From NCBI RefSeq assembly GCF_028657195.3, contig NZ_JANCPR020000014.1, positions 62,001 through 126,000 on the forward strand: a stretch of 64,000 bases of DNA, written 5' to 3'. Position numbers and translations under genes: made by a program. The notes under the pieces were generated by a model. That model did not search any database and was not told the DNA's origin. It saw only the letters and a list, made by a program, of their open reading frames with translations. Of the stretch, positions 15,624-24,808 are shown one piece after another (position 1 is the stretch's first letter; each line of letters begins with the position of its first letter). The DNA comes from Streptomyces iconiensis. Its GTDB lineage: Bacteria > Actinomycetota > Actinomycetes > Streptomycetales > Streptomycetaceae.

Positions 15624-16899
15624 GGTCCAGGTCGGCGAGCAGCCCGCGCAGGACATGCCGTACGCCGTCCTCGCCGCCGTGTGCCAGCCCGTACGCGAAC
15701 GGGCGTCCCACGAGGACCGCGCGGGCGCCCAGCGCGAGTGCCTTGAGGACGTCGGAGCCGGTACGGATGCCGGAGTCGAAGAGGATCTCCATGCCGGAGC
15801 CCGTACGTTCGACGGCGCGCGCGATGCCGGGCAGCGCGTCGAGGGAGGCGACGGCGCCGTCCACCTGGCGGCCTCCGTGGTTGGAGACCACGATCCCGTC
15901 GATGCCGGCCTCGGCAGCGCGCCGTGCGTCGTCGGGGTGCTGGATGCCCTTGAGCACGATCGGCCCGTCCCAGTGCCGGCGCAGGAACGGAAGCCTGGAC
16001 CACGACTTGTCCGTGCCGGTGAACATCGGCACCCAGCGCAGCACGGCCGCGTCCAGGTCCTCCTCCGGCGGCTTCGCCAGGCCCGCGCGGAAGGCGGGGT
16101 CCGAGAACGGGATGGCCGTACCGACGCCCCGGATGAACGGCAGGTACGACTGGTCCAGATCGCGCGGGCGCCAGGCCAGGGTCCAGGTGTCGAGGGTGAC
16201 GACGAGGGTGGTGAAGCCCGCACGGCGTGCCCGGTCGAGGAGGCTGGCGCACACGTCGTCGTCGTTGGGCCAGTACAGCTGGAACCAGCGCGGGCTGCCG
16301 GGTCCGCTCGCCTCGGCGACCTGTTCCGTGGTGTACGAGGACGCGGTGGACAGCGTCATCGTCAGCCCCAGCGAGGCCGCGGCCCGCGCGGTGGCCAGCT
16401 CCCCTTCGCGGTGCACGATCGACTGGACGCCGACGGGCGCCAGCACGACGGGCGCCGGCATCGGGGTGCCCAGCACGGTGGTGCGCAGATCGCGGTCCGT
16501 CGCGTCGGTGAGCATGCGCGGCACGAGCCGGTGGCGGTCGAACGCCTCACGGTTGGCACGGTGCGTGGCCCCGGAACCCGCCGATCCGGCGACATACCCG
16601 AAGGCCCCGGCGTCCAGGTGGTCGCGCGCCGAGGCGCCGAGGGCCGTGGCATCGGTGGTGAAGGGCGGAACGCGTCCCTCCAGACCGTGCAGGTAGATCT
16701 CGTTCTGATAGTTCGCGAAGTTCACAGGCGGCGCCGCCGCGGGGCCGGCGCCTGGTCCTGGCCCGGCACCGGGGACGCCCCCGCTCCCCGGTGTGCCCGT
16801 GGGCGCGTGCGCGCTCTCCGGTGTCGCGGGCGCGTGCGCGCTGCCGGACGTGTGCGGGAGTGCGTCCGCCGCCGGGTGCGGCTGCTGCGGCTCGGTCAC
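15553..16899 (-). CDS. FMN-dependent alpha-hydroxy-acid oxidase (lactate 2-monooxygenase-like)
   Basis: A 448-residue enzyme of the glycolate oxidase/mandelate dehydrogenase/lactate monooxygenase family. Signatures are FGYVAGSAGSGATHRANR near the N-terminus, PVVLAPVGVQSIVH, and the active-site block VSNHGGRQVDGAVASLDALP containing the catalytic His and substrate-binding Arg; FDSGIRTGSDVLKALALGA then binds FMN phosphate. The insert before the active site (RWVPMFTGTDKSW) is typical of lactate monooxygenase. GTG 16899 is chosen because GAGGAG lies 6 nt upstream. Residues 1-55 are a Pro/Ala/Gly-rich extension. Expected reaction: oxidation of lactate or another 2-hydroxy acid. Confidence 0.88.
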   Translation of the reverse strand: MTEPQQPHPAADALPHTSGSAHAPATPESAHAPTGTPGSGGVPGAGPGPGAGPAAAPPVNFANYQNEIYLHGLEGRVPPFTTDATALGASARDHLDAGAFGYVAGSAGSGATHRANREAFDRHRLVPRMLTDATDRDLRTTVLGTPMPAPVVLAPVGVQSIVHREGELATARAAASLGLTMTLSTASSYTTEQVAEASGPGSPRWFQLYWPNDDDVCASLLDRARRAGFTTLVVTLDTWTLAWRPRDLDQSYLPFIRGVGTAIPFSDPAFRAGLAKPPEEDLDAAVLRWVPMFTGTDKSWSRLPFLRRHWDGPIVLKGIQHPDDARRAAEAGIDGIVVSNHGGRQVDGAVASLDALPGIARAVERTGSGMEILFDSGIRTGSDVLKALALGARAVLVGRPFAYGLAHGGEDGVRHVLRGLLADLDLTLGLSGHRSPAELTPDDLWHRP

Positions 16900-17089
16900 G
16901 GTGTGCTCCTCTACGATCGCTGCGCGCCGAGTCTGCTCCGCCCCGCCGCCGGGGACCACAGCGGGTCCGGGAACCACCACGTGATCTCCGCCTCAGCCGG
17001 CGGCCCGGCGGCCGAAGCTCACTCGTGCCCGAAGCTCACTCGCACGGGTTGTCGAGTGCGGAAGCCGCGCGACCGGCCCTTGCGACGGC

Positions 17090-17227
17090 CGAGGCGAGTG
17101 GTCCGATGCTTCCGGAGTGCTGATTTCAGTGGAAGTCATCTCGTCGGGGCTCGGCGAGCGGCTCGTGCTGCCGGAGCCCGTGGGTGTGGTGCTGGAGACC
17201 GGGGAGCTGAAGGACTGCATGAGCTGA
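17090..17227 (+). pseudogene. Uma2-family (DUF820) nuclease remnant
   Basis: The frame encodes GEWSDASGVLISVEVISS followed directly by GLGERLVLPEPVGVVLETGEL. The first part recalls the DASEVLLAVEVVSPGS strand of Uma2 restriction-like proteins, and the second their C-terminal end, FGERLVLPEPFG..LDTGEL. The middle and the N-terminal half are missing, so this is a deletion remnant. The match is from memory of family sequences and not from a search. Confidence 0.5.
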
Positions 17228-17257
17228 GCCCGCGCGCCGTCCGGCGTTCCGGCGGGG

Positions 17258-18061
17258 TCAGCCGCGGCCGATGTAGGGCATGTTGGTGGCCATGACCGTG
17301 GCGAACTGCACGTTGGCCTCCAGGGGCAGTTCGCACATGTGGAGGACCGTGCGGGCCACGTCGGAGGCGTGCATGGTGGGTTCGGGGACGCGGGTGCCGT
17401 TGGGCTGGAGGATGCCCTCGCTCATGCGGGCGGTCATGTCGGTCGCGGCGTTGCCGATGTCGATCTGGCCGCAGGCGATCTGGTGGCGGCGGCCGTCCAG
17501 GGACAGGGACTTGGTGAGGCCGGTGATCGCGTGCTTGGTGGCGGTGTAGGCCGTGGTGTCGGGGCGCGGTGAGTGTGCCGCGATGCTGCCGTTGTTGATG
17601 ATCCTGCCGCCCTGGGGGCGTTGGTCCTTCATGAGCCGGAAGGCGGCCTGGGCGCAGAGGAAGGCGCCGTTGAGGTTGACGTCGACGACGCCGCGCCACT
17701 GCTCGTAGGTGAGGTCTTCGACGGGCAGCGCGGGACCGAAGGCGCCCGCGTTGTTGAAGAGCATGTCGAGCCGCCCGAAGCGCTCGTGCACGGCGTCGAA
17801 GAGCGCGGTCACCGCCTCGGGGTCCGTGACGTCGGTGGGTACGCACAGCACGGAAACTCCGTTGCCCGCCAGCCCTGCCGTGGCCTCAAGGGGTCCTGAA
17901 CGGCGGCCGGCGAGCGCGACGGACCATCCGGCGTCGGCGAGCGTGAGCGCGACGGAACGGCCGATTCCGGAGCCGGCGCCGGTGACGACGGCGACCCGGG
18001 GCGAGGGCGGCTCGTGCGCTTCGGCGTGCGGTGTGTGCGCTGCCTTGGTGTCCTGCGTCAT
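17258..18061 (-). CDS. Short-chain dehydrogenase/reductase
   Basis: A 267-residue classical SDR. The cofactor motif TGAGSGIGRS lies at residues 27-36, NNAGAFG follows, and the catalytic Ser-Tyr-Lys is seen as GSIAAHS...YTATK. The Arg in AGRRSG after beta-2 suggests NADP(H) preference. ATG 18061 starts a 20-residue polar extension before the Rossmann fold. It diverges from phoD across 69 bp. The substrate cannot be told from sequence. Confidence 0.88.
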   Translation of the reverse strand: MTQDTKAAHTPHAEAHEPPSPRVAVVTGAGSGIGRSVALTLADAGWSVALAGRRSGPLEATAGLAGNGVSVLCVPTDVTDPEAVTALFDAVHERFGRLDMLFNNAGAFGPALPVEDLTYEQWRGVVDVNLNGAFLCAQAAFRLMKDQRPQGGRIINNGSIAAHSPRPDTTAYTATKHAITGLTKSLSLDGRRHQIACGQIDIGNAATDMTARMSEGILQPNGTRVPEPTMHASDVARTVLHMCELPLEANVQFATVMATNMPYIGRG

Positions 18062-18130
18062 GCGCGCAGGGTACGCGCGCGGTGTCCGCGCACCTTTCCA
18101 ACACCCCCGTTCGGGGCCACTCTCGACGCC

Positions 18131-19645
18131 ATGAGAATCGACAAGGAACCGTTCAGACTGGGCGTCGCCTCCGGTGAGCCGCTGCCCGACTCCGTCGTGC
18201 TGTGGACCCGGCTCGCGCCCGAACCGTACGCACCCGCCAGCGGGTTACCCGCCGAGCCCGTCCCCGTCCTGTGGGAGGCGGCGCTGGACGCCGGGTTCAC
18301 CGAACCCGTGGGCTCGGGGCAGGTCAGCGCGCTCCCCGAGGAACACCACTCCGTGCACGTGGAGGCGGGCGGGCTGGCCCCCGCGACCACGTACTACTAC
18401 CGCTTCCGCACCACGGGGGAGACCGGCGAGTGGACCAGCCCGACGGGCCGCACCCGTACGGCGCCTGCGGCCGACAGCGACCCGGCGACGACGACGGTGC
18501 GCTTCGGCGTCGTCGCCTGCCAGGCGTACCACCACGGGTACTTCACGCCGCTCAGGCATCTGGCGGCCGAGGAGAACGTGGCGGCTGTGCTGTGCCTGGG
18601 CGACTGGCTGTACGAGTACCCGGTCAGCGCGCAGGGCGGCGAGCGCAAGGACCCTGACCTCAAGCTCCCTGCGCTCTTCAACAAGGAGGCGGTCACGCTG
18701 GAGGACTACCGGCTGCGGTACTCCCTCTACCGCACCGATCCCGACATGCGCGCCGCGCACGAGGCACACCCGTGGATCGTCTCCTGGGACGACCACGAGG
18801 TGGAGAACAACTACGCCGCCGACATCCCCTCGGACGGCTCCTCACGGGAGAAGTTCAAGGTGCGCAGGGCCGCCGCCTACCAGGCGTACTACGAGAACAT
18901 GCCGCTGCGCCCAGCGCAGCGGCCCACGGGCCCCGACCTGCCGCTCTACCGGCGCCTCGCCTTCGGACGGCTGGTGCAGCTCGATGTGCTCGACGGGCGC
19001 CAGTACCGCGACGACCAGTCCAACGGCGACGGCTGGAAGGTGCCGACGGCCGAGACCAACGACAAGGCGCGCACGCTGCTGGGCGCCGAGCAGGAGAGCT
19101 GGCTCACCAAGGGCTGGGAGGCGTCGCAGGCCGTGTGGAACGTACTGGCGCAGGGCGTCGTGCTCAGCCGCAGGCACAACCGCACCTCGGGCCCGTATCC
19201 GCTGTCCATGGACGCCTGGGACGGCTATCCGGCGGCCCGCGACCGGCTCCTGAAGGCGGCGAGTGCCACGCGGACCAGCGCGACGGGGGCGGTCTCGAAC
19301 CTCGTCGTGCTCACGGGCGACGTGCACGTGAACTACGGATTCGACATCAAGGAGGACTTCGACAGTCCCGATTCGGCCAACCTCGGTGTGGAACTGGTCA
19401 CCACCTCGGTCTCCAGCGACGGCAACGGTGCGGACAAGCCAGGTAACTGGGATGTCTTCATGAAGGCCAACCCGCATCTGAAGTTCTACAACGGCCGCCG
19501 CGGCTACCTCCTGGTCACCCTCGACCAGGAGCGCGTGCGCGCCGACTTCCGTACGGTCACGGGCGTCACCACGCCGGAAGCGCCCGTCGGCACGGCCGCA
19601 TCCTTCTTCTCGCTCAACGGTGACCCCGGCCTCAAGCCCGTCTGA
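18131..19645 (+). CDS. phoD: PhoD-type alkaline phosphatase, apparently without signal peptide
   Basis: A 504-residue metallophosphatase of the PhoD family that hydrolyses phosphodiesters and monoesters. An N-terminal PhoD_N domain (FRLGVASGEPLPDSVVLWTRLAP) is followed by the catalytic domain with CLGDWLYEYP, IVSWDDHEVENNYAAD and LTGDVHVNYGF, which supply the Fe/Ca ligands. Streptomyces PhoD enzymes are usually exported by Tat, but no RR-motif leader is visible: translation from ATG 18131 begins directly at the PhoD_N domain, and the upstream open frame is not signal-like. The protein may be cytoplasmic, or the start is wrong. Confidence 0.85.
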   Translation: MRIDKEPFRLGVASGEPLPDSVVLWTRLAPEPYAPASGLPAEPVPVLWEAALDAGFTEPVGSGQVSALPEEHHSVHVEAGGLAPATTYYYRFRTTGETGEWTSPTGRTRTAPAADSDPATTTVRFGVVACQAYHHGYFTPLRHLAAEENVAAVLCLGDWLYEYPVSAQGGERKDPDLKLPALFNKEAVTLEDYRLRYSLYRTDPDMRAAHEAHPWIVSWDDHEVENNYAADIPSDGSSREKFKVRRAAAYQAYYENMPLRPAQRPTGPDLPLYRRLAFGRLVQLDVLDGRQYRDDQSNGDGWKVPTAETNDKARTLLGAEQESWLTKGWEASQAVWNVLAQGVVLSRRHNRTSGPYPLSMDAWDGYPAARDRLLKAASATRTSATGAVSNLVVLTGDVHVNYGFDIKEDFDSPDSANLGVELVTTSVSSDGNGADKPGNWDVFMKANPHLKFYNGRRGYLLVTLDQERVRADFRTVTGVTTPEAPVGTAASFFSLNGDPGLKPV

Positions 19646-19854
19646 CGGACGGCGGGAACGGCACGGCGGGGCCGGCAGAGCACGGGGCAGATGCCGCGGC
19701 GAAGGGCCAGGACAGGTGCCGCGGCCGAGCGCCGGCCGGCAGGAGGGAGGGTCGCGGGACGGTCGATCAAGTCGGCCAGGGGAACAAATGTATGGGCCGG
19801 GGTTGGAATCCCTGGGAGAATGTTCGAGCCACTGACAAACTCCTGGAGAGGTGC

Positions 19855-21204
19855 ATGACCAAGCCCGGCCCCCGTAACCCGGCCGCCCCATCCGGTCCCC
19901 ACGCAGAATCCGCAGAGCCCTCCACCCGGGCATCCGCCCCATCCGAATCCGCCACACCGGAAACCGCCACCCCCGGGCTCCCGGCGGCGAGCCCGCAGTT
20001 GACGCGCCGCCGTGCCGGACTGCTGCTGACGCTCATACTCGGCGGCCTCACGGCGCTTCCACCGCTCTCCCTCGACATGTACCTCCCCGCCCTCCCCGAG
20101 GTCGGCGAGGCACTGCACATCCCGGCGGCCACGGCGCAGCTGACCCTCACCGCGTGCCTCCTCGGGCTCGCCGTCGGGCAGCTCATCGCCGGGCCCATGA
20201 GCGACAGGTTCGGACGCAGGGCACCCCTGCTGATCGGAATGACCCTCTACGTGGTCGCCGGAGTCGCCTGCGCCCTCGCGCCCACAGCGGGGACGCTCAC
20301 CGTCTTCCGGCTCATCCAGGGCCTGGCGGGCGCCGCCGGTGTCGTCATCGCGCGCGCCGTCGTCCGCGACATGTACGACGGGCTCGCCATGGCCCGGTTC
20401 TTCTCCACCCTCATGCTGATATCGGGCGTGGCACCGATCCTCGCCCCCGTACTGGGCGGCCAGGTCCTGCGCTTCACCGACTGGCGCGGCGTCTTCGTCA
20501 TCCTCGCCGCCATCGGCCTGGTACTCGTCCTCGTCGTACTGCGCAAGCTCCCCGAGACCCTGCCACCGGCCGAGCGGCACAAGGGCGGTCTCCCCGAGGC
20601 GCTGCGCACCATGCGCGGGCTCCTCGCCGACCGCGTCTTCACCGGCTACCTCCTCGCGAGCAGCCTCGCCTTCGCCGCGCTCTTCTCCTACGTCTCGGCC
20701 TCGCCGTTCGTCATCCAGGAGATCTACGGAGCCTCGCCGCAGACCTTCAGCCTGCTGTTCATGATCAACTCGATCGGCATCGTCGCCTTCGGCCAGCTCA
20801 ACGGGAAGGTACTGGTCGGCCGCGTCTCCCTGGACCGCGTCCTGGCCTTCGGCCTGGGCATGGTCACCGTGGCGGCCGTCGCGCTGGTGCTGATGACCAC
20901 CGGCGCCTTCGGGCACATCGGCCTCGCTCCGCTCGCCGTCGGGCTGTGCGCGCTGATGTCGGGAATGGGCCTGATCATGCCCAACGCCAACTCCCAGGCC
21001 CTGATGCGCACTCCGCACGCCGCCGGTTCGGCCTCAGCGCTGCTGGGCACCTCGCAGTTCCTCATCGGTGCCGTCGCCTCACCGCTCGTCGGCATCGCGG
21101 GTGAGAAGACGGCCGTGCCGATGGCCGTCACCCAGCTCAGCGCGGTGCTGCTCGCCATGCTCGCCTTCATGGGACTCTGCCGTCCATGGCGCGTACGCGA
21201 CTGA
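19855..21204 (+). CDS. Bcr/CflA-type MFS drug exporter
   Basis: A 449-residue exporter with 12 membrane segments, preceded by a 48-residue Pro/Ser/Ala-rich cytoplasmic tail. TM1 LSLDMYLPALPEVGEAL and motif A GPMSDRFGRRAPL define the Bcr/CflA group. ATG 19855 has GGAGAGG 5 nt upstream. It overlaps the following hydrolase gene by 19 bp, so the two form an operon. Substrate unknown; related to, but clearly diverged from, the exporter at 7850. Confidence 0.88.
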   Translation: MTKPGPRNPAAPSGPHAESAEPSTRASAPSESATPETATPGLPAASPQLTRRRAGLLLTLILGGLTALPPLSLDMYLPALPEVGEALHIPAATAQLTLTACLLGLAVGQLIAGPMSDRFGRRAPLLIGMTLYVVAGVACALAPTAGTLTVFRLIQGLAGAAGVVIARAVVRDMYDGLAMARFFSTLMLISGVAPILAPVLGGQVLRFTDWRGVFVILAAIGLVLVLVVLRKLPETLPPAERHKGGLPEALRTMRGLLADRVFTGYLLASSLAFAALFSYVSASPFVIQEIYGASPQTFSLLFMINSIGIVAFGQLNGKVLVGRVSLDRVLAFGLGMVTVAAVALVLMTTGAFGHIGLAPLAVGLCALMSGMGLIMPNANSQALMRTPHAAGSASALLGTSQFLIGAVASPLVGIAGEKTAVPMAVTQLSAVLLAMLAFMGLCRPWRVRD

Positions 21205-22358
21205 GGCGCCCGGCCCCCTCCGACGGCCCGGACAAGCGGCGCCGTTTCCAGGAGAAGGCCGGGCTCGACGCCGGCCGGCTGGCCGCGCTGGCGGAGGAGA
21301 CCGACGCACTGCCCGGTACCGGGTGGTGCGCGGGGGCCGTCGTCCTGGCAGGACGCGGCCCCTTCGTGGCGGTCGAGCACCCGACGGGATGGGCACTGCG
21401 CTACGGCGCCTACGACCCCGAAACCGGGCGCGGCACCGAACTGCCGCGCGAGCAGTGGCTGCCCGTACGCGCCGACACCGTCTTTGACCTGGCCTCGCTC
21501 ACCAAGCTGTTCACGGCCATCGCCACCGTCCAGCAGGCCGAGCGCGGCACGCTCGATCTGGACGCGCCCGCGGTCGTCTACGCCGATCCGCGCTCCGGAC
21601 TCGTCGTGGACCACGGCATCACCGTGCGCCATCTGCTCACCCACACCTCGGGCCTGCGCCCCGAACTGCCCTTCTACGAGCACAACACCGCCGAGCACAC
21701 GACCCTGCTGTGGTCGGAGAAACCCCTGACCGAGCCCGGCACCACCCACCTGTACTCCGACCTCAACCCGCTGCTCCTGGAACGGGTGCTGCGGCGCGTC
21801 ACGGGGCGGCCCTTCGACGCGCTCGTACGCGAGGGCATCACCAGGCCACTGGGCATGGAGCGCACCCGCTTCAACCCGCCCCGCAACTGGCGCCCCCGTA
21901 TCGCGGCGACGGAGGACCAGCGCAAGCCCTGGGCCAAGCTCAACCGGGGCCTCGTGCACGGTCGCGTCCACGACGAGAACGCCTACGCGATGGCGGGCAT
22001 CGCCGGCCACGCCGGGCTCTTCTCCACCGCGTACGACCTGGCTGTGCTGTGCCGCACGCTGCTCTCGGGCGGCGCCTACGGCCCGGCCCGGATCCTGGCA
22101 CCCTCGTCGGTGGCGATGCTGCTGGAGCCGCCAGGGCTGGGCTTCCAGGTAGGGGCCGAGTGGTTCATGGGAGACCTGGCGACTTCCGGAGGCCGGGCCG
22201 CAGGCCACACCGGCTTCACGGGAACGAGCCTCGTGCTCGACCCCGTCACCGACACCTTCCTCGTGCTCCTGGCCAACACGGTCCACCCCGTAAGACGCCC
22301 GCCCGACAACCACCCCCGCGCCGCAGCCGCGACCCGACTGGCCCAAGCCGTCCTATAA
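21186..22358 (+). CDS. Beta-lactamase-family serine hydrolase
   Basis: A 390-residue class C-type hydrolase. The catalytic SxxK is SLTK in FDLASLTKLF, the YxN-type second motif appears as YSD in HLYSDLNPLL, and the third is HTG in GHTGFTGTS. Such proteins act as esterases, DD-peptidases or transpeptidases as well as beta-lactamases. No signal peptide is present, pointing to a cytoplasmic esterase-like role. It starts inside the end of the exporter gene, so it is co-translated and might hydrolyse the exporter's substrate (inference). Confidence 0.85.
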   Translation: MARTRLRRPAPSDGPDKRRRFQEKAGLDAGRLAALAEETDALPGTGWCAGAVVLAGRGPFVAVEHPTGWALRYGAYDPETGRGTELPREQWLPVRADTVFDLASLTKLFTAIATVQQAERGTLDLDAPAVVYADPRSGLVVDHGITVRHLLTHTSGLRPELPFYEHNTAEHTTLLWSEKPLTEPGTTHLYSDLNPLLLERVLRRVTGRPFDALVREGITRPLGMERTRFNPPRNWRPRIAATEDQRKPWAKLNRGLVHGRVHDENAYAMAGIAGHAGLFSTAYDLAVLCRTLLSGGAYGPARILAPSSVAMLLEPPGLGFQVGAEWFMGDLATSGGRAAGHTGFTGTSLVLDPVTDTFLVLLANTVHPVRRPPDNHPRAAAATRLAQAVL

Positions 22359-22702
22359 AACGCCGCCCCACCCCACCTGCTGCACACGGGATGCCCCCAC
22401 CCAAACCGAGAGCTGTGCCGGGGATGCCCCGTGCTGTGTGTCGCAGTCCGCGGCTACTTCGTGGCTTGTCGCGCAGTTCCCCGCGCCCCTGAAGGGGCCC
22501 CCTCAACTCCAGGGCTGGCCCCCACGCGGGCGGGGGAGTCCAGAGGGGGCGGAGCCCCTTTTGGCGGGGGGCCGTCGGGGGGCGGAGCCCCCAGACGCCC
22601 GGCCGGCGAGGCCAACGGGGGCAAGGGGGCGAAGCCCCCATTAGGAACGGAAACCGGGGTCCTGTCCGCAACCCCGGTACCGCCCCTTCCTACACTGACC
22701 CA
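22359..22702. other. Intergenic region with dispersed element and three hairpins
   Basis: No gene. It holds a 41-bp element at 22457-22497 (CTTCGTGGCTTGTCGCGCAG...) ending in the hairpin CCCC-TGAA-GGGG; a near-copy lies at 41299-41338. Three further stem-loops share GGGGGCGRAGCCCC: 22545-22558, 22577-22592 and 22625-22639. Such GC hairpins after operons are common in Streptomyces and probably terminate transcription. A -10-like TACACT (22691-22696) ends 6 nt before the next start. Confidence 0.75.
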
Positions 22703-23764
22703 GTGATCGACCAAGAACTGCGCGGCGCACTAGCCGCTCTCGCCGAAGAGCTGCCCGCGCGGCAGGCGACCGCCGCCGTGGAGCGGCTGATCGCCAACTA
22801 CCGGGGAACCACCCCCACCACGACCCCCGTACTCAGGGACCGCGCGGACGTGGTGGCGTACGCCGCCTACCGCATGCCCGCGACCTTCGCCGCAGCGACG
22901 GCGGCCCTGGACGCGCTGGCGGAACGCACCCCCGGCTGGACACCAGCCAGCCACCTGGACGTAGGCGGCGGCACCGGCGCCGCCGTATGGGCCGCCGAGG
23001 CCGTATGGCCGACGCCCCGCACCACCCACGTGCTCGACTGGGCCGAGCCGGCCCTCGCCCTCGGCCGCGAACTGGCCGCACGCGCCGAAGCCGAGACCCT
23101 CCGCAAGGCCCACTGGCAACGCGGCTCCCTGCGCGCCGCCGGCCGCACAGCGGACGCGGCGCAGGGTGCGGCAGAGGGACATGGCGCACAGGGAGGGCAG
23201 GCCGCAGCGGCAGCGCGCGCACTGCCCGGAGCCGACCTCGTGACCCTCTCCTACGTACTCGGCGAACTGACCCCCGAGGACCGCCGCACAACCGTGGAAG
23301 CGGCAGTGAGCGCGGCCCGACAGGCCGTCGTCCTAGTGGAGCCCGGCACCCCCGACGGCTACCTGCGGATCATCGAGGCACGCGATGCGCTGATCGCCGC
23401 CGGGCTGCGCGTCCTCGCGCCCTGTCCGCACAGCGCAGCCTGCCCCATCGTGCCCGGCGAGGACTGGTGCCACTTCGCCACCCGAGTCAGCCGCTCCTCC
23501 CTCCACCGCAGGGTGAAGGGAGGCGAACTCGCCTACGAGGACGAGAAGTTCAGCTACGTCGCAGCGGTACGGGGAGACCCGGGCGAGCCGGCGCACTCCC
23601 GGGTGATCCGCAAACCCCTCCTCCGCAAGGGCCAGGTGATCCTCGACCTGTGCGAGGAATCGGGCTCCCTGGCCCGCCGCACGATCACCAAACGCGACGC
23701 CCCCCGCTACCGAGCGGCCCGCAACACCCCCTGGGGCGCCCCATGGCCGCCCCCGGCCGACTGA
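22703..23764 (+). CDS. Rsm22-family small-subunit rRNA methyltransferase-like protein
   Basis: A 353-residue class I SAM-dependent protein of the Rsm22/METTL17 family that associates with the small ribosomal subunit. The SAM-binding motif is HLDVGGGTGAAVWAA (about residues 79-93), and DLVTLSYVLGELTPEDR is motif IV. The four-cysteine block APCPHSAACPIVPGEDWCHF matches the Fe-S-binding cysteines described in this family. An Ala/Gly-rich insertion (RTADAAQGAAEGHGAQGGQAA, split at AEGHG) interrupts the Rossmann domain. GTG 22703 lies 6 nt after a -10-like TACACT, so the mRNA may be leaderless. Confidence 0.85.
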   Translation: MIDQELRGALAALAEELPARQATAAVERLIANYRGTTPTTTPVLRDRADVVAYAAYRMPATFAAATAALDALAERTPGWTPASHLDVGGGTGAAVWAAEAVWPTPRTTHVLDWAEPALALGRELAARAEAETLRKAHWQRGSLRAAGRTADAAQGAAEGHGAQGGQAAAAARALPGADLVTLSYVLGELTPEDRRTTVEAAVSAARQAVVLVEPGTPDGYLRIIEARDALIAAGLRVLAPCPHSAACPIVPGEDWCHFATRVSRSSLHRRVKGGELAYEDEKFSYVAAVRGDPGEPAHSRVIRKPLLRKGQVILDLCEESGSLARRTITKRDAPRYRAARNTPWGAPWPPPAD

Positions 23765-23880
23765 CAACGGCAGGCACAGGACCGGCCGCAGGCACGGGAC
23801 CGGGGCGCCGCAGGCACAGGCCGGGCACCGGCACAGGACCGGCCGCAGGCACAGGCCGGGCGCCAGCACAGGACCAGGCG
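23765..23880 (+). repeat. Degenerate GC-rich direct repeats
   Basis: Copies of GGCACAGGACCGGCCGCA and GGCACAGGCCGGGC alternate from just after the Rsm22 stop to the 3' end of the convergent DDAH gene. Unit length varies from 17 to 20 bp. No open frame of note. Confidence 0.7.
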
Positions 23881-23887
23881 CCGGCCC

Positions 23888-24706
23888 CTACGAACGCAGC
23901 TCCGCCGTAACACACTTGACGCTACCGCCACCCTTCAACAACTCGGTGAGGTCAACCGGAACCGGCTCGTACCCGCGGGCACGCAACGCCGCGAAGAGAC
24001 CGGCGGCGGCCTGAGGCAGCAGCACATGGTGGCCGTCGCTGACCGCGTTGAGCCCGAGCGCGAGCGCATCCGGCTCCCCGGCGACCAGCGCGTCGGGGAA
24101 CAGGCGCGCGAGAACGGCCTGGCTGCCGGCGGAGAAGGCGGGCGGGTAGTACATGACGTCGCCGTTGCCCTCACCGCCTTCCGGATCGAGCACACACAGC
24201 GCCGTGTCCAGGTGGTAGTAGCGCGGGTCGACGAGATCGAGGCCGATGACGGGGCGCCCGAAGAACTCCTGTGCCTCGCCGTGCGAGAGAGGGCTGCTGC
24301 GGAAGCCGCGCCCGGCGAGGAGCCAGTCGGCCGTGACGGCGAAGTCGCCCTCCCCCTCGTTGATGTGCTCGGGCTCGGTCACATCGGCGAAGCCGTTCGC
24401 GCGGTACCACTCGCGGTGCGCGGCGGCCTCGTCGGCGCGTTCGGGATGCGCGAACCGCGCGCCCAGCACCCGCCCTTGGACGACGGTGGCACCGTTGGCC
24501 GCGTAGACCATGTCGGGCAGGCCGGGCACGGGGTCGAGGATGTCGACGGTGTGCCCGAGGGAGCGGTAACGGTCGCGCAGCGTCTCCCACTGCGCCAGCG
24601 CGAGGGGAAGATCCACCGGCTTACCGGGGTCCATCCAGGGGTTGATGGAGTACGTGACACGGAAGTGAGCCGGTGGGCACATCAGGTAGTGACGGGGTGC
24701 GTACAA
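23888..24706 (-). CDS. Dimethylargininase (DDAH)-like amidinotransferase-fold hydrolase
   Basis: A 272-residue member of the DDAH/arginine-deiminase superfamily, expected to hydrolyse N-omega-methylarginines to citrulline and methylamine. The nucleophile is Cys265 in GGGSVKCVTAEL near the C-terminus, the catalytic His is in YYHLDTALCVLD, and the substrate-guanidine acid is in NEGEGDFAV. The N-terminal CPPAHFRVTYSINPWM is typical. The start is TTG 24706 with GAGGAG 6 nt upstream; an internal ATG eight codons later is possible. Ornithine-forming relatives cannot be excluded. Confidence 0.85.
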   Translation of the reverse strand: MYAPRHYLMCPPAHFRVTYSINPWMDPGKPVDLPLALAQWETLRDRYRSLGHTVDILDPVPGLPDMVYAANGATVVQGRVLGARFAHPERADEAAAHREWYRANGFADVTEPEHINEGEGDFAVTADWLLAGRGFRSSPLSHGEAQEFFGRPVIGLDLVDPRYYHLDTALCVLDPEGGEGNGDVMYYPPAFSAGSQAVLARLFPDALVAGEPDALALGLNAVSDGHHVLLPQAAAGLFAALRARGYEPVPVDLTELLKGGGSVKCVTAELRS

Positions 24707-24808
24707 CGAAGGCTCCTCACGGGGTCGGTGCGCATGAGTGCGCCCATGGTCCTCCGTGAGGAGCTCTTCCGGCTGGATTGCGGTGACCTCCCCTGAGGGA
24801 GGACGGGC

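Noticed and set aside
15553..16899. Alpha-hydroxy-acid oxidase as mandelate dehydrogenase linked to the benzoylformate decarboxylase
   Set aside because: The pathway link is attractive, but the genes are 12 kb apart and the insert region resembles lactate monooxygenase more than mandelate dehydrogenase.
16993..17220. 75-aa Ser/Thr/Pro-rich minus-strand frame as a lanthipeptide precursor
   Set aside because: No Cys, no Shine-Dalgarno and no modifying enzyme nearby; the plus strand fits a Uma2 remnant better.
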